The notes: generated from the letters alone by a model not told the origin. Shown: positions 36,101 through 49,800, counted from the stretch's first letter. The stretch: DNA of 64,000 nt from Dasyornis broadbenti (GCA_013397935.1 VZRN01005380.1:372001-436000), one strand, 5' to 3'. Numbers and translations: made by a program.

Positions 36101-39100
36101 ATTTGCAGGAACGCTCCAGTAGTTTTTGTGACCGTATTTTTTCCCCTTGTGGATTCCCTGATTTTTAATAGATCCCCATTGCAGCTGACTGTTACTTACA
36201 CATTTCTGGAAAGCCAGTCTGCCTGGCTCATCTGTACTTAGTGCGTAATGTTGTGTCTAAGTGAAATTAGACACACCTGTATCCTGGAAATCTGGTTGTG
36301 AATTCAACTCTTGATTTTTTTGTTGATAGAAGTTACTGACTGCATCCAGCAGTTTTCTGCTGGACAAAGAAGAAGCTCAGAGAATCCTATAGGATAGTTC
36401 TCAAAAAGTTTTTTAAAAAAACCTGAGTGGATCATCTGTCTCTTTGCCTTTCCCCAGCTGCCAGTTTGTTGTCTCTGAAGAACAGGACTACACAGTCCAC
36501 TTTGCTGATCCAGATACCCTGGTCAACTGGGACTTTGTGGAGCAAGTGGTCAGTTGTGATGGGCTAGATTTTTTTTTTCCCTTCTTCTTAAGATCCTCAG
36601 CCTGTCTTTAACTACCTCTTTCTGTCTGTGATGTTACATAAAACTCAGCTGTTTTTGAGTTGAGGCCTTTTCTGTCACTCCCACAATACTGGGAAAGATC
36701 TGTCATGGAATATATTATGAAATACTTTCATGACAGGAAAAGAGAAGTGCTAAAATCTATTAGGAAAATTAGCAGCTTCTTCTTGCTTTCGCAGATGGGA
36801 GCTCATCAAAAATAGTATCTGACATTCTGTAGACAGAGTCCTTGTGATCGAGATATTAACAGAAAACTTGGGCATGAGTCCATGGAAGAGGACTTAGAGT
36901 GTAGAATTTTGAAGAATTATTCTGTGCATAGGTGGCCTATCTTGCTTAGCAACAAAATGGAAAATCTCTTGAGAATTGTGGTCAGAAGTTTTGGGTTGCC
37001 TCAAGTAGAAGTTTGTATCTGCCAAGACAGTCTGGTGCATGGTGTAGGTGGAGAGGAGGTAGGCTTACTGTTACCTGTCACTACAAAAAAGCTGAGAAAA
37101 TCTAGGTGCTGGCTTGGCAGTTATATCTCTGCCACACAGAGATGCTGCCAAAGTGTCTGACTAGACCTAGCACGTTCATGGAAGTGGGTAAGTTCAGTCT
37201 TACACAGGGCTGCACAAGTCTGCTTGTGTGAGAGGCCACAGAGCTCACTTGCCATCTTCTCACTGTCTGAATTCAGATGATGAAGATGCTGCTAACTCTT
37301 AGAGATGATGAATACGTAAGGGGAAACGAGAAAACTCACTTTTAATGTCATTAGAGTAGAAATAAGATATAAGAAATAAGATGGGTGGCAGTCTGTAGGT
37401 GTTAGTTGTATACTAATTTCTTGATAAATAAACAGAGCCTAAAGAGCTGAAAGATAATATGTTAGAGTAGATCTTACAGGTGGCTTATTCTGTATCTCAG
37501 GAACTGATTTCTGAGTCTAAAGCTTGTCCTATTCTTCTCATGTGCCATTTCAGCGAATCTGTAGCCATGAAGTGCCCTCTTGCCCAATATGTCTGTACCC
37601 ACCAACTGCAGCCAAGATCACCCGGTGTGGGCATATCTTCTGCTGGGCATGTATCCTTCACTATCTCTCCTTGAGTGAAAAGACCTGGAGTAAGTGTCCT
37701 ATTTGTTATGGCTCTGTTCACAAGAAGGATCTCAAGAGGTGAGACCATATTAATTAAATCATGAGTCCTTTTGAAATGTTATTTTTACACTGCTAACCTC
37801 TTCTGTACATTGCAGTGTTGTTGCTATGGAAACACGTCAATATGCAATTGGTGATACCATTACAATGCAACTTATGAGAAGAGAGAAAGGTGTTCTGGTA
37901 GCACTGCCCAAATCCCAGTGGATGAATGTGGTTCAGCCTGTTTACATCAGAGGTGAGTGTATCCGAGTCCCGGTGGTTGGAATCCTTTTTCTCACTGTGT
38001 CCAGGATTTGTGTAGAGACAGCTTACCCTGGCAATGCCATGCTGTCACCTTAAAATACACCAGACTGCAAAACATGGTGCTTAGCAGCTGTAAAGCATAA
38101 TGAGCACATACTAACAGTAAACTTTCTACTCACACTGTTTTTCTCTAAGGCTTTAACTTGTGTGCTGTTTCCCTTCAAGTGACTGCACTGCAGACCCCTG
38201 CCTTCGCAGTCACTTCTGATAGTTGATGTGTACTTTGTATCCTACAGTCATTGGTGTGACTCTTACTGCTTTTATTGGCTCCGCCTCTTAAGTGTCCTTA
38301 ACTTTTTTCCTTCTGACTCCTCATTATACAGCTTCATAAAAATAACTCTCTGTGTCTAAACTATTTCAAGGCTGTAATCTTCAACAAGGTTTTCGTCATC
38401 TTCACTTCTCAGCTGAAGTCAGTGAATGCTATGGGGAAATAATCAAAATTATTGCAAACCTATTCCAAACATCTGTTGCCTGACATCTTCAGTTTTCTCC
38501 AGTCAAGAGTGTGACTAACTCATCATCATCTTATCTGTTAGTATCACAAAAATTTTGTGACTAAAGAAATAATTTTACTGAACATTGCTGCTTTGTGGGC
38601 TGTCTTGGCTCACTTCATTTTGCAGTCACATTTAGGAAAGGCTGCATGCATTTAAACTCTCTGGAAAAAGTCAAGTCTCCTGAAAGGGTGATGGGTATCC
38701 AGCATGCAGGCTCTGGTCTTATATATTTCTCAGTATTTGAAGCTAGAGGACTTTAAATCCTTTCATAAAACAAACAAAAGAACAAATAGAGGATTTGAGA
38801 ACATTCCAAAGCCAGGAAATTCACGATTAACTTGGTGTCTGCAGACAAGGTTTGGACCCTTGGGAAGCAGTGAATTCAGGGTCTGCATTAATATGTGGTG
38901 CTGTGGTTACTGTAAAGTAGCAAAGACAGTCAACTTTTGCTAAACTTGCAATTCCTTAGCTTCCCATTTCTGCAGTGCTTCTTGTAAAAAACTCATAATA
39001 ATGGTTTTAAAATGGATTTTTAATACATATGGGCTTACGAACTAGTTTGAGCCAAACCAGGGTGGCTTTGCAGAAATTTCTGACTGCAGTATTTTTGAGA

Positions 39101-42100
39101 AAAGAGGAAGAAGCTGCAGACTGCATTGTTTCAGGAAGTTGTGACGCCCCCAAGACTTCCCTAAGGTGATGTTTCTACAGTGTAGAAGTTTAGGCTTGAT
39201 TTTTACTGATGTGTAGCAACTGAGTGGTGAAGTGGCAGATAAACTGCTGTGTGGGGGAGATACATGTCAGAGCAGCTATGTGACACCAGCTTGTGATACA
39301 ATGGTAATTTGTGGAGTCTGTATCAAGCTCTTGCTGAGTGTTGTCTGCCCTGCGGGATTAACTCTCAAAAGTGAGCAGTAAGAAAACTTCAGAAGCAGCA
39401 GCAGTCCAAACTGGTGCCTCTGCGTGCAGATATTAATGATTTGATGCTCTTTCTGTTCAGATGACCAGCACAGTCAGTATTCAAAGCTGCTTCTGGCATC
39501 CAGGGAGCAAGTCTTGCAGCTGGTGATTCTGGAGGAGAAAGTGGCTTTACTGAAACAGTATGAGGAAGAAAAACACACACCAGAAGCCTGTTTCATTGAG
39601 GCAGCTATCCAGGAGCTGAAGGTAACAACCTCTTGGGAGGCTTTTAGTAGCTTTATTTTTAAGAGTGTGCTGAGTGCTGAGCATACCTGTTGGACTGCAT
39701 AGATGGTTGTGTGTGATTATTCTGCTGGTGTTTGCTGCTGGAGCAGCGTTGTACACCTTGGAGGACACCGTAGCCTTTGGACTCCAGGTATCTGATGTGA
39801 TGTTCAGGATAATACAGCAGAATGATTTTTACTGGATCGTATTCCAGTAAACGAATACCAGGACAAGGATAAAAATAACTATGGTGATGGTCTCTGGCTT
39901 AAATGACAAATTGGAACTTGAGCTCTTTGGATGATCTGCAGGAGCGAGAAGCAGCACTCTCTGCTGACCAAGATGAAAACAATGGCATTGCTGGAATCAG
40001 TGCAGCTGTGGAAGAATTGGTCATAGAAAGCTCCAGAGTTGCGGAGCCTGCTGTTTCCCAAGAGAAAAAGGTGGGTGACAGATCTACTCTGGCAGATCTT
40101 GTTAACACTTAATTCTGCCACTTCACACTGCAGTGTGTGATGAATTTGTGCCAAAGATTTTTGCAGACATGATAATCTTTGAAGGAAGTGGCGTGGTACT
40201 AACTCTGTCCTCTCTGCTGTGGTAGTGTGATGTGGAATATCTCTCTGCCTTCGATGAAGAGCTTGTGGAGCCTTGCTCTGACCTGGCAAGTTCCTTTTCG
40301 CCTCCTGTGGAAGTAGAAGATGCAGTGCTGGATGAGGAGGGAGTACCTGAGGTGGACACTATAGGAGAACCTGTTACTGAAGAACCAAATCCAGCTGAAA
40401 CAAGCTGCCAAGAATCTAAAGATACAATTAGCAGTGGACATCTTGGCAATTCTCCTTTTTACTATTTCTATCAAGGTCAGTGCAGTGAAATCCTGGAGTC
40501 ATAGGGGCAGAGATACTTCCTTTGGGAACCTTCGTTGAGAAATGTATTTGTCAGTTCATTAGACGCAGCTAACCCCTGTGAAATAAAAGTCATGCAGGAA
40601 CTCAGAAAGCAGCTTTGATTTTATGTCCTGAGGTGGGGAGAAGGGTACTGATAATGAACAAGCACTGAAGGAGTGATGATGTCTTGGCTTTCAGCGGAGG
40701 ATGGACAGTGCATGTACCTTCACCCTGTGAACGTTCGATGCCTTGTGCGTGAATATGGCAGCTTAGAGAAGAGTCCAGAGAAGATAACTGCAGCTGTAGT
40801 GGAGATAACTGGCTACTCCATGACAGAGGTAGTTATTTTACCTTATTTATTAAGGGCCGTGTTTTAGCAGGTTGATCATTGTAGCTAACAGAGGAGACTT
40901 GATTCTCTTCAGTAGTAAGAAATAATAACTATGAATGGGTAGGGATGCTAATCTGTGAAGGGCATCTGTGGAAGGTGCTGAGCCTTATGCTGCTTTTGAT
41001 AAGTAGGTTGCAGTTTAGTTTTTTTTCCCCAGAAAGTCCAGTACAAAAATAATTGTGTTGCTAGTCTGGTCTTGCAGAATTTCATTCCAGTGATGTGAGT
41101 GAGAAGGGAGGAAGAACATGAAAATCAGTAAGCGAGCTGGAGTCAGTGCATCCAAGTCTGATTACGATGTAGTTGGTGGAGATCTTGGAACATTTGGTTC
41201 TGACTCGGCATCCTTCCTATGTTTGTAGTTTATAAAGTAATTATTATGTCACTGGTGCTGTTTTGTTCCGTTTGGTTTGATGAGTGGTGTGCATTCCATC
41301 TCCATTCGTCACTGTGGCAGCATTTAGTCCTTGTGGTGACGTATCACTCTCTCTTTATCAGGATATAAGACAGCGTCATCGCTACCTCTGTCACTTGCCC
41401 CTCACTTGTGAGTTCAGCATCTGTGAACTGGCTCTGAAGCCACCTATCATCTCTAAGGAGACTTTAGAGTTGTTTTCAGGTTCGTACTACTTTTCTAGTA
41501 GGTTCTGCCATGAAGGGGAATTTGTTCTTATCCCTTAATAGTAGAACAAAGAACATACATTAGAGCTTTACTCCTCTTGCACCAACTGTCTGATGACTGC
41601 TAGACAGAACAGCCCGAACTCACTGTTTCATAGGCAACAATTACAAAAAGAATAAAAAATCCTGACTGCTTGGAAGAGCATATGTTGTTTGTAAGCATAT
41701 TTTGTTACTAATGTGTTACAAGGTTGTTCTCAGAGCTGGAGGAAGCCTTGCCAGAGTATTGGTGTGGGTTTTTTGATACACAGTGTTGTGCGTTGCTCCT
41801 AGATGACCTTGAAAAGAGGAAACGTCTGCGGCAGAAGAAGGCTCGCGATGAACGACGGCGTGAACGCAGGATTGAGATAGAAGAAAACAAGAAACAGGGC
41901 AAATGTAAGTCATGATTGCCTATAACTGGTGGATTTTCAGTCATGTTTGGTTGCTGAGCTGATTTCTTGAGCTATAGGATGAGCTCTGAGGCCCTGTAGC
42001 TTGCAGTGTGTACTTAGAAAAAGATTACAAAGATTAGAAACCAATGGCTATATAATGAAAAACATAAGCTGTCTTAGTCAGGATGTTAAGTGATGTTATG

Positions 42101-45006
42101 CAATTGCTGCATACTTGTGCATTTTGGGAGAGATGGAGAGCATTCAAGGGCACAGCTATCTCCATGGTGTACATAGCTCTCTGTTTTTATAGTAATCACG
42201 ATGTGGAGTGAAAAGTGAAGAAGGCAAGAAAAGGCTTAGAAACTGCTTCCATCCAGCAGCAGGGCTTGTACTGGTCTCTAAAATAGATGGTGGAAAGAAA
42301 TGAGTTGGCACCTCCTAGACTCCTGAAATGACTTGCATATTGACAGTCCTCCCCCACATAGTGTAGTGCTTTAATTCAAAATCTTTCTAGATCCAGAGGT
42401 CCATATTGCTTTAGAGAATCTGCAGCAGTTCCCTGCTTTTACCTCTTGCCCTGGAGAAACTACCAGCATTGTTCATCAGAGCTTCTGTCAGTCTCCTCTT
42501 GGCAGAAGCCCTGCGTTTCAGACAGGTGAGCATCTGGAAAAACACATCACATTTAACTCTTGATCATTCTTTTGGGATTTGTTGCTCAGGCCATCATGCT
42601 AAACTTTCTCAATACTGATCAAAGACAGCTTCTTTTCAGAGAAGCTGTGGCTGCCCCATTCCTGGAACTGCTCCAGGCCAGGTTCGATGAGGCTTGGAGC
42701 AGCCTGGCCTAGTGAAAGGTGTGCCTGCCCAAGGCAGGAGGGTGAGATGAGGTGGTCCTCAAGTCCCTTCCAACCCAAACCATTCCGTTGATTGTGTGAT
42801 TCTTTCCTAGACTGCCTATGAGATCATACACAAAAGGCAGACGTGACTAAGAAACAGTCTGTTCCTTTGTCTGCTTTTGACTGCCTCTACTTCAGTGACA
42901 GTATGAGATCTGCACTGTAGTTACCCTATCTTTTACATGAGGCAGAAGAAAGGAAAAAATTGCCCCAAAAGGGAAGAAAAGTGTGCATGCCAGAAACACA
43001 CTACTGGCATTTTTTCTTTCTACCATCTCCATCTTCTCCAACACGTTATAGTAAAATAAACCCAACAAAAAGCCCCTGTCCCCCTACTTTTCAAAATAAG
43101 TAAACAAACCCTCTCAAACAAAACCAAAAGAAAACCACAAGAAAACTTACTTCCCTTAAATAAAAAGATTGAGGAAATTTGAGAGGTCCCACTCTCAAAT
43201 TTGTGAGTGATGGATAGAACCGATGAGATAAAAATGATTAATTACATAGGATAATAAAACTTTATTTCTATTACATCCTGATAAGCAGCATCATGACTGC
43301 ATTGACCAAATGCAGTATGGCATTAATTCTCTACTCCTTTCTCCGTAGAGTCTATTCCAACTCCGCTGTCACCTGCTGCCAGCCAGGTCAGCCCGTTGCT
43401 CTGTGGAAGCTTGGAAGAAGAGTCTCCCTTTCCTTCCTTTGCCCAGGTAATCCATGTAGCAGAGCGAATCTTGTCAGAATTATGTGTCTTAGTTGGGGAT
43501 TAGGCTGAGAATACTGTTGCTTCCCCTGTAAAAACAAAGTGGGATAAATTTTAGGGAGATATAAGGTTTGAGTTGAAGGAGTTTCTAGATTTTCTTGCCA
43601 CTCATAGGGTATGTATGATTGTTCAAGTATCTGGAATTTAATCATATCCTACAACTTTTTTTGATAGATGTTGAGAGTTGGAAAGGCAAAACCAGAAACA
43701 TGGCCTAAACCTGCTCCAAAGACAAGAGGTAAGAAAATTTGGTATAAGTACTTCATATTCTTTACCATGCATCTAAATGTGAGAAATCGTGTAACTTCAA
43801 AAGAAGAATCTGGAGGGTGGAGGGGCATTTGTGTGGTGCAAGTTTTATACAGCCCTCTGCATGTCCTTGCTTCTTTCAGATGAGAACACTCTGGCACTAC
43901 CTGTGCCTGTGGATAGCGATGGAGAAAGTGACAGCTCTGACCGGATACCTGTGCCCAGCTTCCAGAATTCCTTCAGCCAAGCTATTGAGGCAGCCCTCCT
44001 GAAACTGGACAAACCATCCACAGCTGATCATTTATCAGGTAAAAGGTCAGGGGGAAAGACAGGAAAATTTCCTGAAGTGAAAAAATTGGGTATTGCCCCT
44101 TTTTCCTCTGGGAGAAACGAAAGCAACAATTTTTGGGGACCAAAAATTGGCCAGAGAACAGTTCTGAAAATTGTCAGGTTGTGGTTTCTGAACAGCTTGA
44201 CAAGGGCTTCTGTCAGCTTAAAGCAGCCTCTTAGTGGGAGCTGAGATGTCCGGCTAGCAATGAATGCTGTTAGGACAAAGATGGCTTTTGACAATTGTGT
44301 TGACCATGTCTCTACTAGAATCTAAATTAGAGTTTATCTTGAGGAAGTTCAGGTTATATATTTTTAAACTGAAAATACCTCCGCTGCTGAACTACCGTTT
44401 TAGTTTGACCAAAATGTCAAGGTAACTAGCTGAAATTTCAAGTTCGGGAATGTGAAACGAATTGAGGTGAACTTAGACTTGGTGCTGGCTGGTGAAACAA
44501 ATTTTTAATGCTCAGTTCTGATGTTTAGCTTTGGCTTCTGTTTGGAGACTGCACTGGATGATGGAGTTGGATGGGAGGGCCTGGGAGTTTCGGTGGAGTG
44601 TCTGCTCCAGTTGTAGTGTTTTTTGGATATCTTTGAAGGTGATAATTGTTGGAAAGGCAAACTGCTGCATGCTACAGTCCTAGGATCTGCTGTTGCAATA
44701 GCAACTTTACAATCATTTAGGCATGTTTATAATTGTGTTTCAGGTGTGATGGAGTCTCCCTTAGTTCATCTGCAGTAACTTTGTTGTTAAACTGCCTGGT
44801 GTTCAGTGAGTTGATAGGAAGTGTTGTGGATCTGTAGAAGCCATTTAGGCTAGGGAAGACCATTTCTCATTTGTGTATAATGTTCCTGTTCCATGACAAG
44901 AATGACAGTATCATTTTAATTCTTCACAGAGGAAAAGGGAGGCAAGAAAAGAAAGAAACAGAAGCAGAAGCTATTGTTCAGCACCTCTGTTGTTCACACA
45001 AAGTGA
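27200..45006 (+). CDS. RNF10: E3 ubiquitin-protein ligase RNF10
   Basis: Seventeen coding exons join in phase to 800 aa (human 811): 27200-27359, 32527-32732, 35249-35448, 36458-36548, 37554-37738, 37816-37952, 39461-39621, 39942-40070, 40226-40475, 40695-40828, 41362-41479, 41803-41904, 42391-42525, 43349-43446, 43668-43728, 43880-44038, 44930-45006. The RING finger is C3HC4: Cys229, Cys232, Cys244, His246, Cys249, Cys252, Cys267, Cys270, all in exon 5. A basic coiled stretch (DLEKRKRLRQKK onward, exon 12) and a Lys-rich C terminus follow. RNF10 ubiquitylates 40S proteins uS3 and uS5 on stalled initiating ribosomes, opposed by USP10, and is also reported as a synapse-to-nucleus messenger. 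The 27200 start gives 14 residues before Met-Asp-Lys, as in human. The exon 8-9 acidic region is the most diverged. Confidence 0.97.
27360..32526 (+). other. RNF10 intron 1
   Basis: A 5.2-kb intron with no recognised nested gene. It contains a G-rich tract (29971-29986) and an A/G-rich run (31142-31184). The 155-codon open frame at 29142-29609 shows no family similarity that I recognise. Confidence 0.6.
33010..34660 (-). repeat. Long CR1 LINE fragment with reverse-transcriptase remnant in RNF10 intron 2
   Basis: About 1.65 kb of reverse-complement CR1. On the minus strand the frame still reads VVYLDFRKAFGTVSHSTL, a degraded version of the reverse-transcriptase FKKAFDTVSH motif. The plus strand shows typical CR1 landmarks, such as ccaagtgcaggacctggcac, cttggtgtcatctgtgaact and ggattatgggggcttcattc. 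It is a dead copy, interrupted by a (GT)n at 33864. Confidence 0.9.
33861..33889. repeat. (GT)n microsatellite inside CR1
   Basis: A near-perfect run of about 13 GT dinucleotides replacing CR1 sequence. It is likely to vary in length between individuals. Confidence 0.95.
42645..42812 (+). repeat. CR1 LINE 3' end in RNF10 intron 13
   Basis: Sense-orientation CR1 3' terminus: ctggaactgctccaggccag, cttggagcagcctggcctag, gtcccttccaacccaaacca and an attctttcc-type tail. It is less diverged than the other CR1 fragments in the window. Confidence 0.9.
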
Positions 45007-47154
45007 TTCTGCTATTCAAGAGAAGTTTCCTCTCCTGGTTTTCTTTTAATTTTGCTTTGTTTGCTGCAGATCTTCACGTATTTAAATTTGAACAGCCTAA
45101 ACTTATGTTTCCGGGGCTTCAGGAGGAAACCATGACAGTATATGTTGAAGTAACATGTTTTGATCCCAACTGCTTAATGAATTTATACTGAAACAGAGTT
45201 TTGGAAGCAACAACCCACAGACAAATCCGCCAAGACTTCTAGTTGCTGAGCCAGTTCTTTGGGCCTGATAAGCAGTGTGAAAGTCCTTACAGCTGTGTGG
45301 CACTGCCAAAGTATTGCAATATTACTCAAGAGAAAAGGCAGAGAACCTTTATTTCCCTGTAATTATTCATGGGCAGCAGTCCATCTGACTGACAGTAGTG
45401 CTGTTGCAGTAACGCTGTCAAACTGGTCTCTTGAGAAACTGGTTTTGGCTGCACTGGAAACAGGCAAAAGAGCTTACTGGCTTAGAGTGTTAGCTGCTAT
45501 ATCTGTTCTTTTTCTAAAGAGCAAGAATTCCTTCTGTTCTCCTGGCTTAGAAAGATACTAAGCTGAGGAGAGTGTAAAGCAGAACTTGGCTACTTGGTTT
45601 TAAAGTGGCGCGATGATTTGTGTACTTCAAAATGCAAACTGCCACTTGTGGTAGAAGGAACCTCCTGGCTTTTCTCAGTTGTTCAGCTCTGTTTTAATGT
45701 GGGTGAGTGAGGCTGCTCATTTTTGTTTTTTGCCAACCGTGGGCTACACATTCTTTTTAACCAGATCATCTAGAATAAACCCCTAGGGCTCCTGATAACC
45801 ACCTGAGTGATGGTTTGATACTGACTGCTCTTGAGTTGGAAGAACAGCTGATAGCTGAAGTCTCAAGATAACTTTTATATCCTAGCAAGGAACTGGGGTT
45901 CTCTTGTACTGGGATAAGAGCCTGTATCTGCTTGGTTCTGGGATTTAAGTTGTTCTGTGCTACAGACATGTCTCTTCTGGACCCCTCCCTGCTCTTTCTT
46001 TGGGTGGTCACATTCTGCACAGCTTGTGGTTTGATTTGAGCTAATGAATTAAGTGGTGTGGATTTTGTTGAATAAAATGAACTCTAGGTGTAATGTACCA
46101 GTCGAGGCCAACAGTTGCAGTAAATCACACACACTTACAGTACTGCACCCTTCCTCAGCTGTAGCTGAACTGTCATAGCAGTGTGGAGCCCTTCGTTGCA
46201 TAGATTCCAATTTTACCTTCCTGCTGACAGAATTAATTCCAGGGCGCTGGTACAAAGTACCACTGAACTTGCAGAGGGAGACTGACAGTGTCTTCTGTTG
46301 TCTTCAGCCCCACTTGCACAGTTTTTAGTGTGCTCTGTCCCTCTGACAGCAAGACATCTGAGCAAAGAAATGTGTGTGTGTGAAGCACCTGGAGTTAGCT
46401 ATTCCAGCACCACTGGCAGTCAGTGGTTGTGTCCCTGTTTAAAAAGCTGATGTCAGTACATGGGTGCTTCATTTCAGTGCAACAGGCTCCACATGTGTGC
46501 CTCATGGGAAGCTGGTATCAAAGAGTACATGGCACATGTGGCTGTAAACCAGAAAGAACAGGAGAGGGGGGAGGTGAAGAATGCTTTCAGCTGCTACAGG
46601 AGGATACAGGAAACACCTGCAAAACATCGTTTGAAAGCAGCTTGCCTTCACGCTTGGTCAAAACTAACTCCACTTGATGGAAAGACAGTACAGCTTGTCA
46701 GGGGACTGGAAAGAAACTAAGACAAGATGCCTGAAAGCGGTAACACATCTTGCTGTCAATACTTCAAATGCATACTGAAAAACTATTGGTGAGGGCAGAG
46801 AGGGCAACTAAGAGAGATTCAGATATGCAGTTAACTGTTCACAGCAAGTAATTTTAAGCCAAGGAACAGGAGTATCTACTTAAGTGTCTAACTAGTATCT
46901 GTTGTGTTATCTCTGCACATTTATAGTCAACTTTTCTTTGCATTGGGAAGAGAGAATAGCTGGAGCTGGTGTAACTCACCTCCACATGTCACAGTCACTA
47001 GGATAGCGGAAGGTGGTGGGCAAGGTAGGCTGTCCCTGCGGAAGGGACAGTCTCCACAGGGACAGCATCTTCAATTGTATCTTGTTTTCCTATGGATTCG
47101 AGATAATACCAGCAACGCTACTTTCCTGTAACTGATTGGTGTAAACTTAATAAA
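45007..47154 (+). other. RNF10: RNF10 3' UTR with two candidate poly(A) signals
   Basis: No coding sequence is recognised after the RNF10 stop. Canonical AATAAA hexamers occur at 46071-46076 and 47149-47154, allowing about 1.07-kb or 2.15-kb 3' UTRs. A perfect 8-bp stem, ctgtccct/agggacag with a 5-base loop, lies at 47030-47050. From 47155 to about 47500 nothing is seen before the convergent POP5 3' end. Confidence 0.55.
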
Positions 47155-47673
47155 TATCTAAGCAGTACTTGTACCTATGAGTTTCATAATGGGGGGGATG
47201 GAGTTGAGCCTTGCAGCTCTGCTGTACATTCCCTGTCCTCTTTACTCCTATGTACACAACTGATGCTTTTTAGACTCAAAACAATAGTTAGCCCTATGGC
47301 TAACAGTGTACCTAGAGATAAAGTAAAAAGCAGATGTTAATGCTTTTTGTATGCTGAAGGAGAGTAACTACATTCCTTGTCTGTGCCAACTGCCTAAAGC
47401 TCACTTCTACCTCACCACGAAGAACACACTGAGCTGCTACGCTCCATAGGAGTGCAGATAGTTTTGACTCCTGGGGTGAAACAGGCAAGTAGCCTATTTA
47501 AGTGAAACCATGTTTTATTTATTTTTTTTTAATTTAAGAACATTTGGAATGGGAAATGAAGCGTAAACATGAACAAATGCTTTCCTGTCCCCTGCATTAC
47601 TTAACACTGAAGATAACCAGTCACATCTTGATTAAACAAGTACAGAATGGAGGTGAACAGGAACAAGTGTCAT

Positions 47674-49018
47674 TCAGTCTGTCTCTGAGCCATCATCCTC
47701 CTCCTCATCTCCACTTTGAGACTGCTCTTCTGTAAGGGAACAGCTCAACAAGGACTTCTGTATACATTGTCTTTCCTCTGCAATAAAGAAAGTAACAGAG
47801 GGTCATTACTTCATCTCTTCACATGCACTGGAATATCCTCCACTTTTAAAGAAACATTTCTCAGGCCAAGAATTCAGAAGTAGCGTAACATATCCTAAAA
47901 AGTCCCCGGGAATTGAGGCTACGTTTTAGGAAAGTGGCTGGAGAAACTTACCTTCATTTGTACAGTTTTGCAACAACTTCAGCAGCTGTGTTCTGTTATA
48001 CTGAATCAGAAATTTCTGACATGTTCTTATGGTACCTGTGGAAGTCACAAGAACAGTATATAACAATCTACACAACCAAACGTTTCAGAGCTACTGCTGT
48101 ATTTCCCAAAGAGCATTGTATCAAGTGACAAGTGCCCCAGGAAACAAGTTTGTTAATGCAAATGTTAAGAAGGGGCTGTAGACTTCATTTCTGCAGTGCT
48201 GAGGTTAAGTGGTAGAGTAAAAATTTCTAACATGCAGTGCCTCTTCCCCTGGGGGTTGATTTTCAGGATACAGAAGATACTATACTTTGGAAATATATTT
48301 TAAAAAGAAAATAATGTAACACTGTATTTGCTGCTCTGGTTTTGTGATAAATGTAATGAAGCTTCAAGCAAAATTAACGAGGGTTTCAAAAAAGAACTGC
48401 TGGTCCCTGTTTCTTATTTAGATCTTGCTGGAAGCAGTTGATGTTAGTGAAACACGAGGCGTGTCTGTCGCACCCACAGCAGTACCACGGGGTCGTGGCA
48501 GGTATGATTAAGCTCGGTGGTTCCCCCCCCCAGCCTCGGGGGACTCCTGACCTCCGACGTGCAGGGTGTTGAGGAAGCAGGGGTAGCGCTGGGCGCGGCT
48601 TTCCAGGTACCGCACGAACGGCAGCGCGGAGCACAGCAGTCGGTACGAATCCTTGCGGCACCGCAGGAGCACCGTCCCGTTGTAGGCGTTCAGGTACTTC
48701 ACTGCGGGGGGCACACGCACCGGTGAGCGGACCCGGAGGGGCTCCGCACTCCCCGGGGCCGCGCGTCCCGCCCGCACCTGTGAAGGAGATGGAGCAGCAC
48801 GCCAGGCCGTAGTCCCCGTGCACGCGAGTGATGGCGTCCCTGACGGCGAGGCCCAGCGCGCGGTCCTCGATGCACTGCCGGCATCGCGGGTCCTCCGAGA
48901 CCACCTCGCACACGACGTACCTGCGGGACAGCGGGAGATGGGCGGCACAGGGCAAACCCGGCCCCGAATACCGCGGCGGAGCCTCTCGCCCTCCTCACCT
49001 GTTTTTGAAGCGAACCAT
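47674..49018 (-). CDS. POP5: Ribonuclease P/MRP protein subunit POP5
   Basis: Five exons on the minus strand, 49018-48999, 48920-48778, 48701-48552, 48035-47952 and 47777-47674, join in phase to 166 aa (human 163). Exon 1 encodes only MVRFKN plus two bases. Recognisable segments are RYVVCEVVSEDPRC, VRDAITRVHGDYG, VKYLNAYNGTVLLRCRK, RYPCFLNTLHVGGTIRTCQ and an acidic tail. POP5 is a core protein of nuclear RNase P (tRNA 5' maturation) and RNase MRP (pre-rRNA cleavage), where it pairs with RPP30. A minus-strand AATAAA (plus TTTATT near 47515) lies in its 3' flank. It converges with RNF10, as in human. Confidence 0.95.
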
Positions 49019-49200
49019 GGCGGCGGTGGCGCGCGGCCCGGACGGACGGCGTGCCCGACCAATGGGCAAGGCGCCTCCGCGCGTTGCAGCCAATCGCCGG
49101 CGAGCGGGGGCGGGGACAAAAGAGGGACAGCTCGGCCCCCGCAGCCGAGGCCGCTCCGCCTCCCTCCACAGGTCGCGCGTGCGCGGTGCTGCCGCGAGCC
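49019..49200 (-). promoter_or_regulatory. POP5: POP5 CpG promoter with paired CCAAT boxes
   Basis: GC-rich upstream region with ccaat at 49059-49063 and 49090-49094, 31 bp apart (plus-strand reading). No TATA box is seen. The spacing matches the paired CCAAT boxes of the DYNLL1 promoters and suggests NF-Y binding. Confidence 0.55.
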
Positions 49201-49209
49201 GCCGTCGCG

Positions 49210-49800
49210 TCAGGGAGTCACGGAATCGTTTAGGCTGGAAAAGATCTAAGGTCATCGTGTCAATCGTGTGAGCGATCACCACTGCGTCAGCTAGACCATG
49301 GCACTCAGTGCCACATCCAACCCTTCCTGAACACCTCCAGGGACGGTGACTCCACCAGCCTAGGTAGCCTATTCCAGTGTCTCATCACCCTTTCTGTGAA
49401 GAAATTCCTCCTCATGTCCAACCTAAACTTCCTTGGCGCAGCTTAACATTATGTCCTCTTACGCTGTCTCCTGTTGCCTGGGAGCAAAGCCCGATCCCTA
49501 CCTGACTCCAATTCCCTTTCAGGTACTTGTAGAGAGCGATAAGGTCCCTCCTGAGTCTCCTCCAGACTAAACACCTCAAACTCCCTCAACCGCTCCTCAC
49601 AGGACATACGCTCCAGACCCTTTTCTAGCTCCGCTGCCGTCCTCTGGACCCGCTCCATTGTTTAGTGGAGCATATCCTGTCACATTCTGGCTGGGCTATA
49701 CTACACTTCAGTGTCCTTCCTGAACTGGAGGGCCCAGAGCTGAACACAGCACTTGAGGCGCGCCAGTGCCGAGTACAGGGTAACGATAGCTCCCTAGTCC
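49210..49800 (-). repeat. CR1 LINE 3' fragment upstream of POP5
   Basis: Reverse-complement CR1 of about 590 bp with cggaatcgtttaggctggaa, gcgtcagctagaccatggca, gaagaaattcctcctcatgt and ggcccagagctgaacacagc. It lies directly between the POP5 promoter and the CpG block at 49.8 kb. Confidence 0.9.

Noticed and set aside
48386..49282. Long minus-strand open frames over POP5 exons 1-3
   Set aside because: They are read-through of GC-rich introns; the spliced POP5 model explains the conserved parts.
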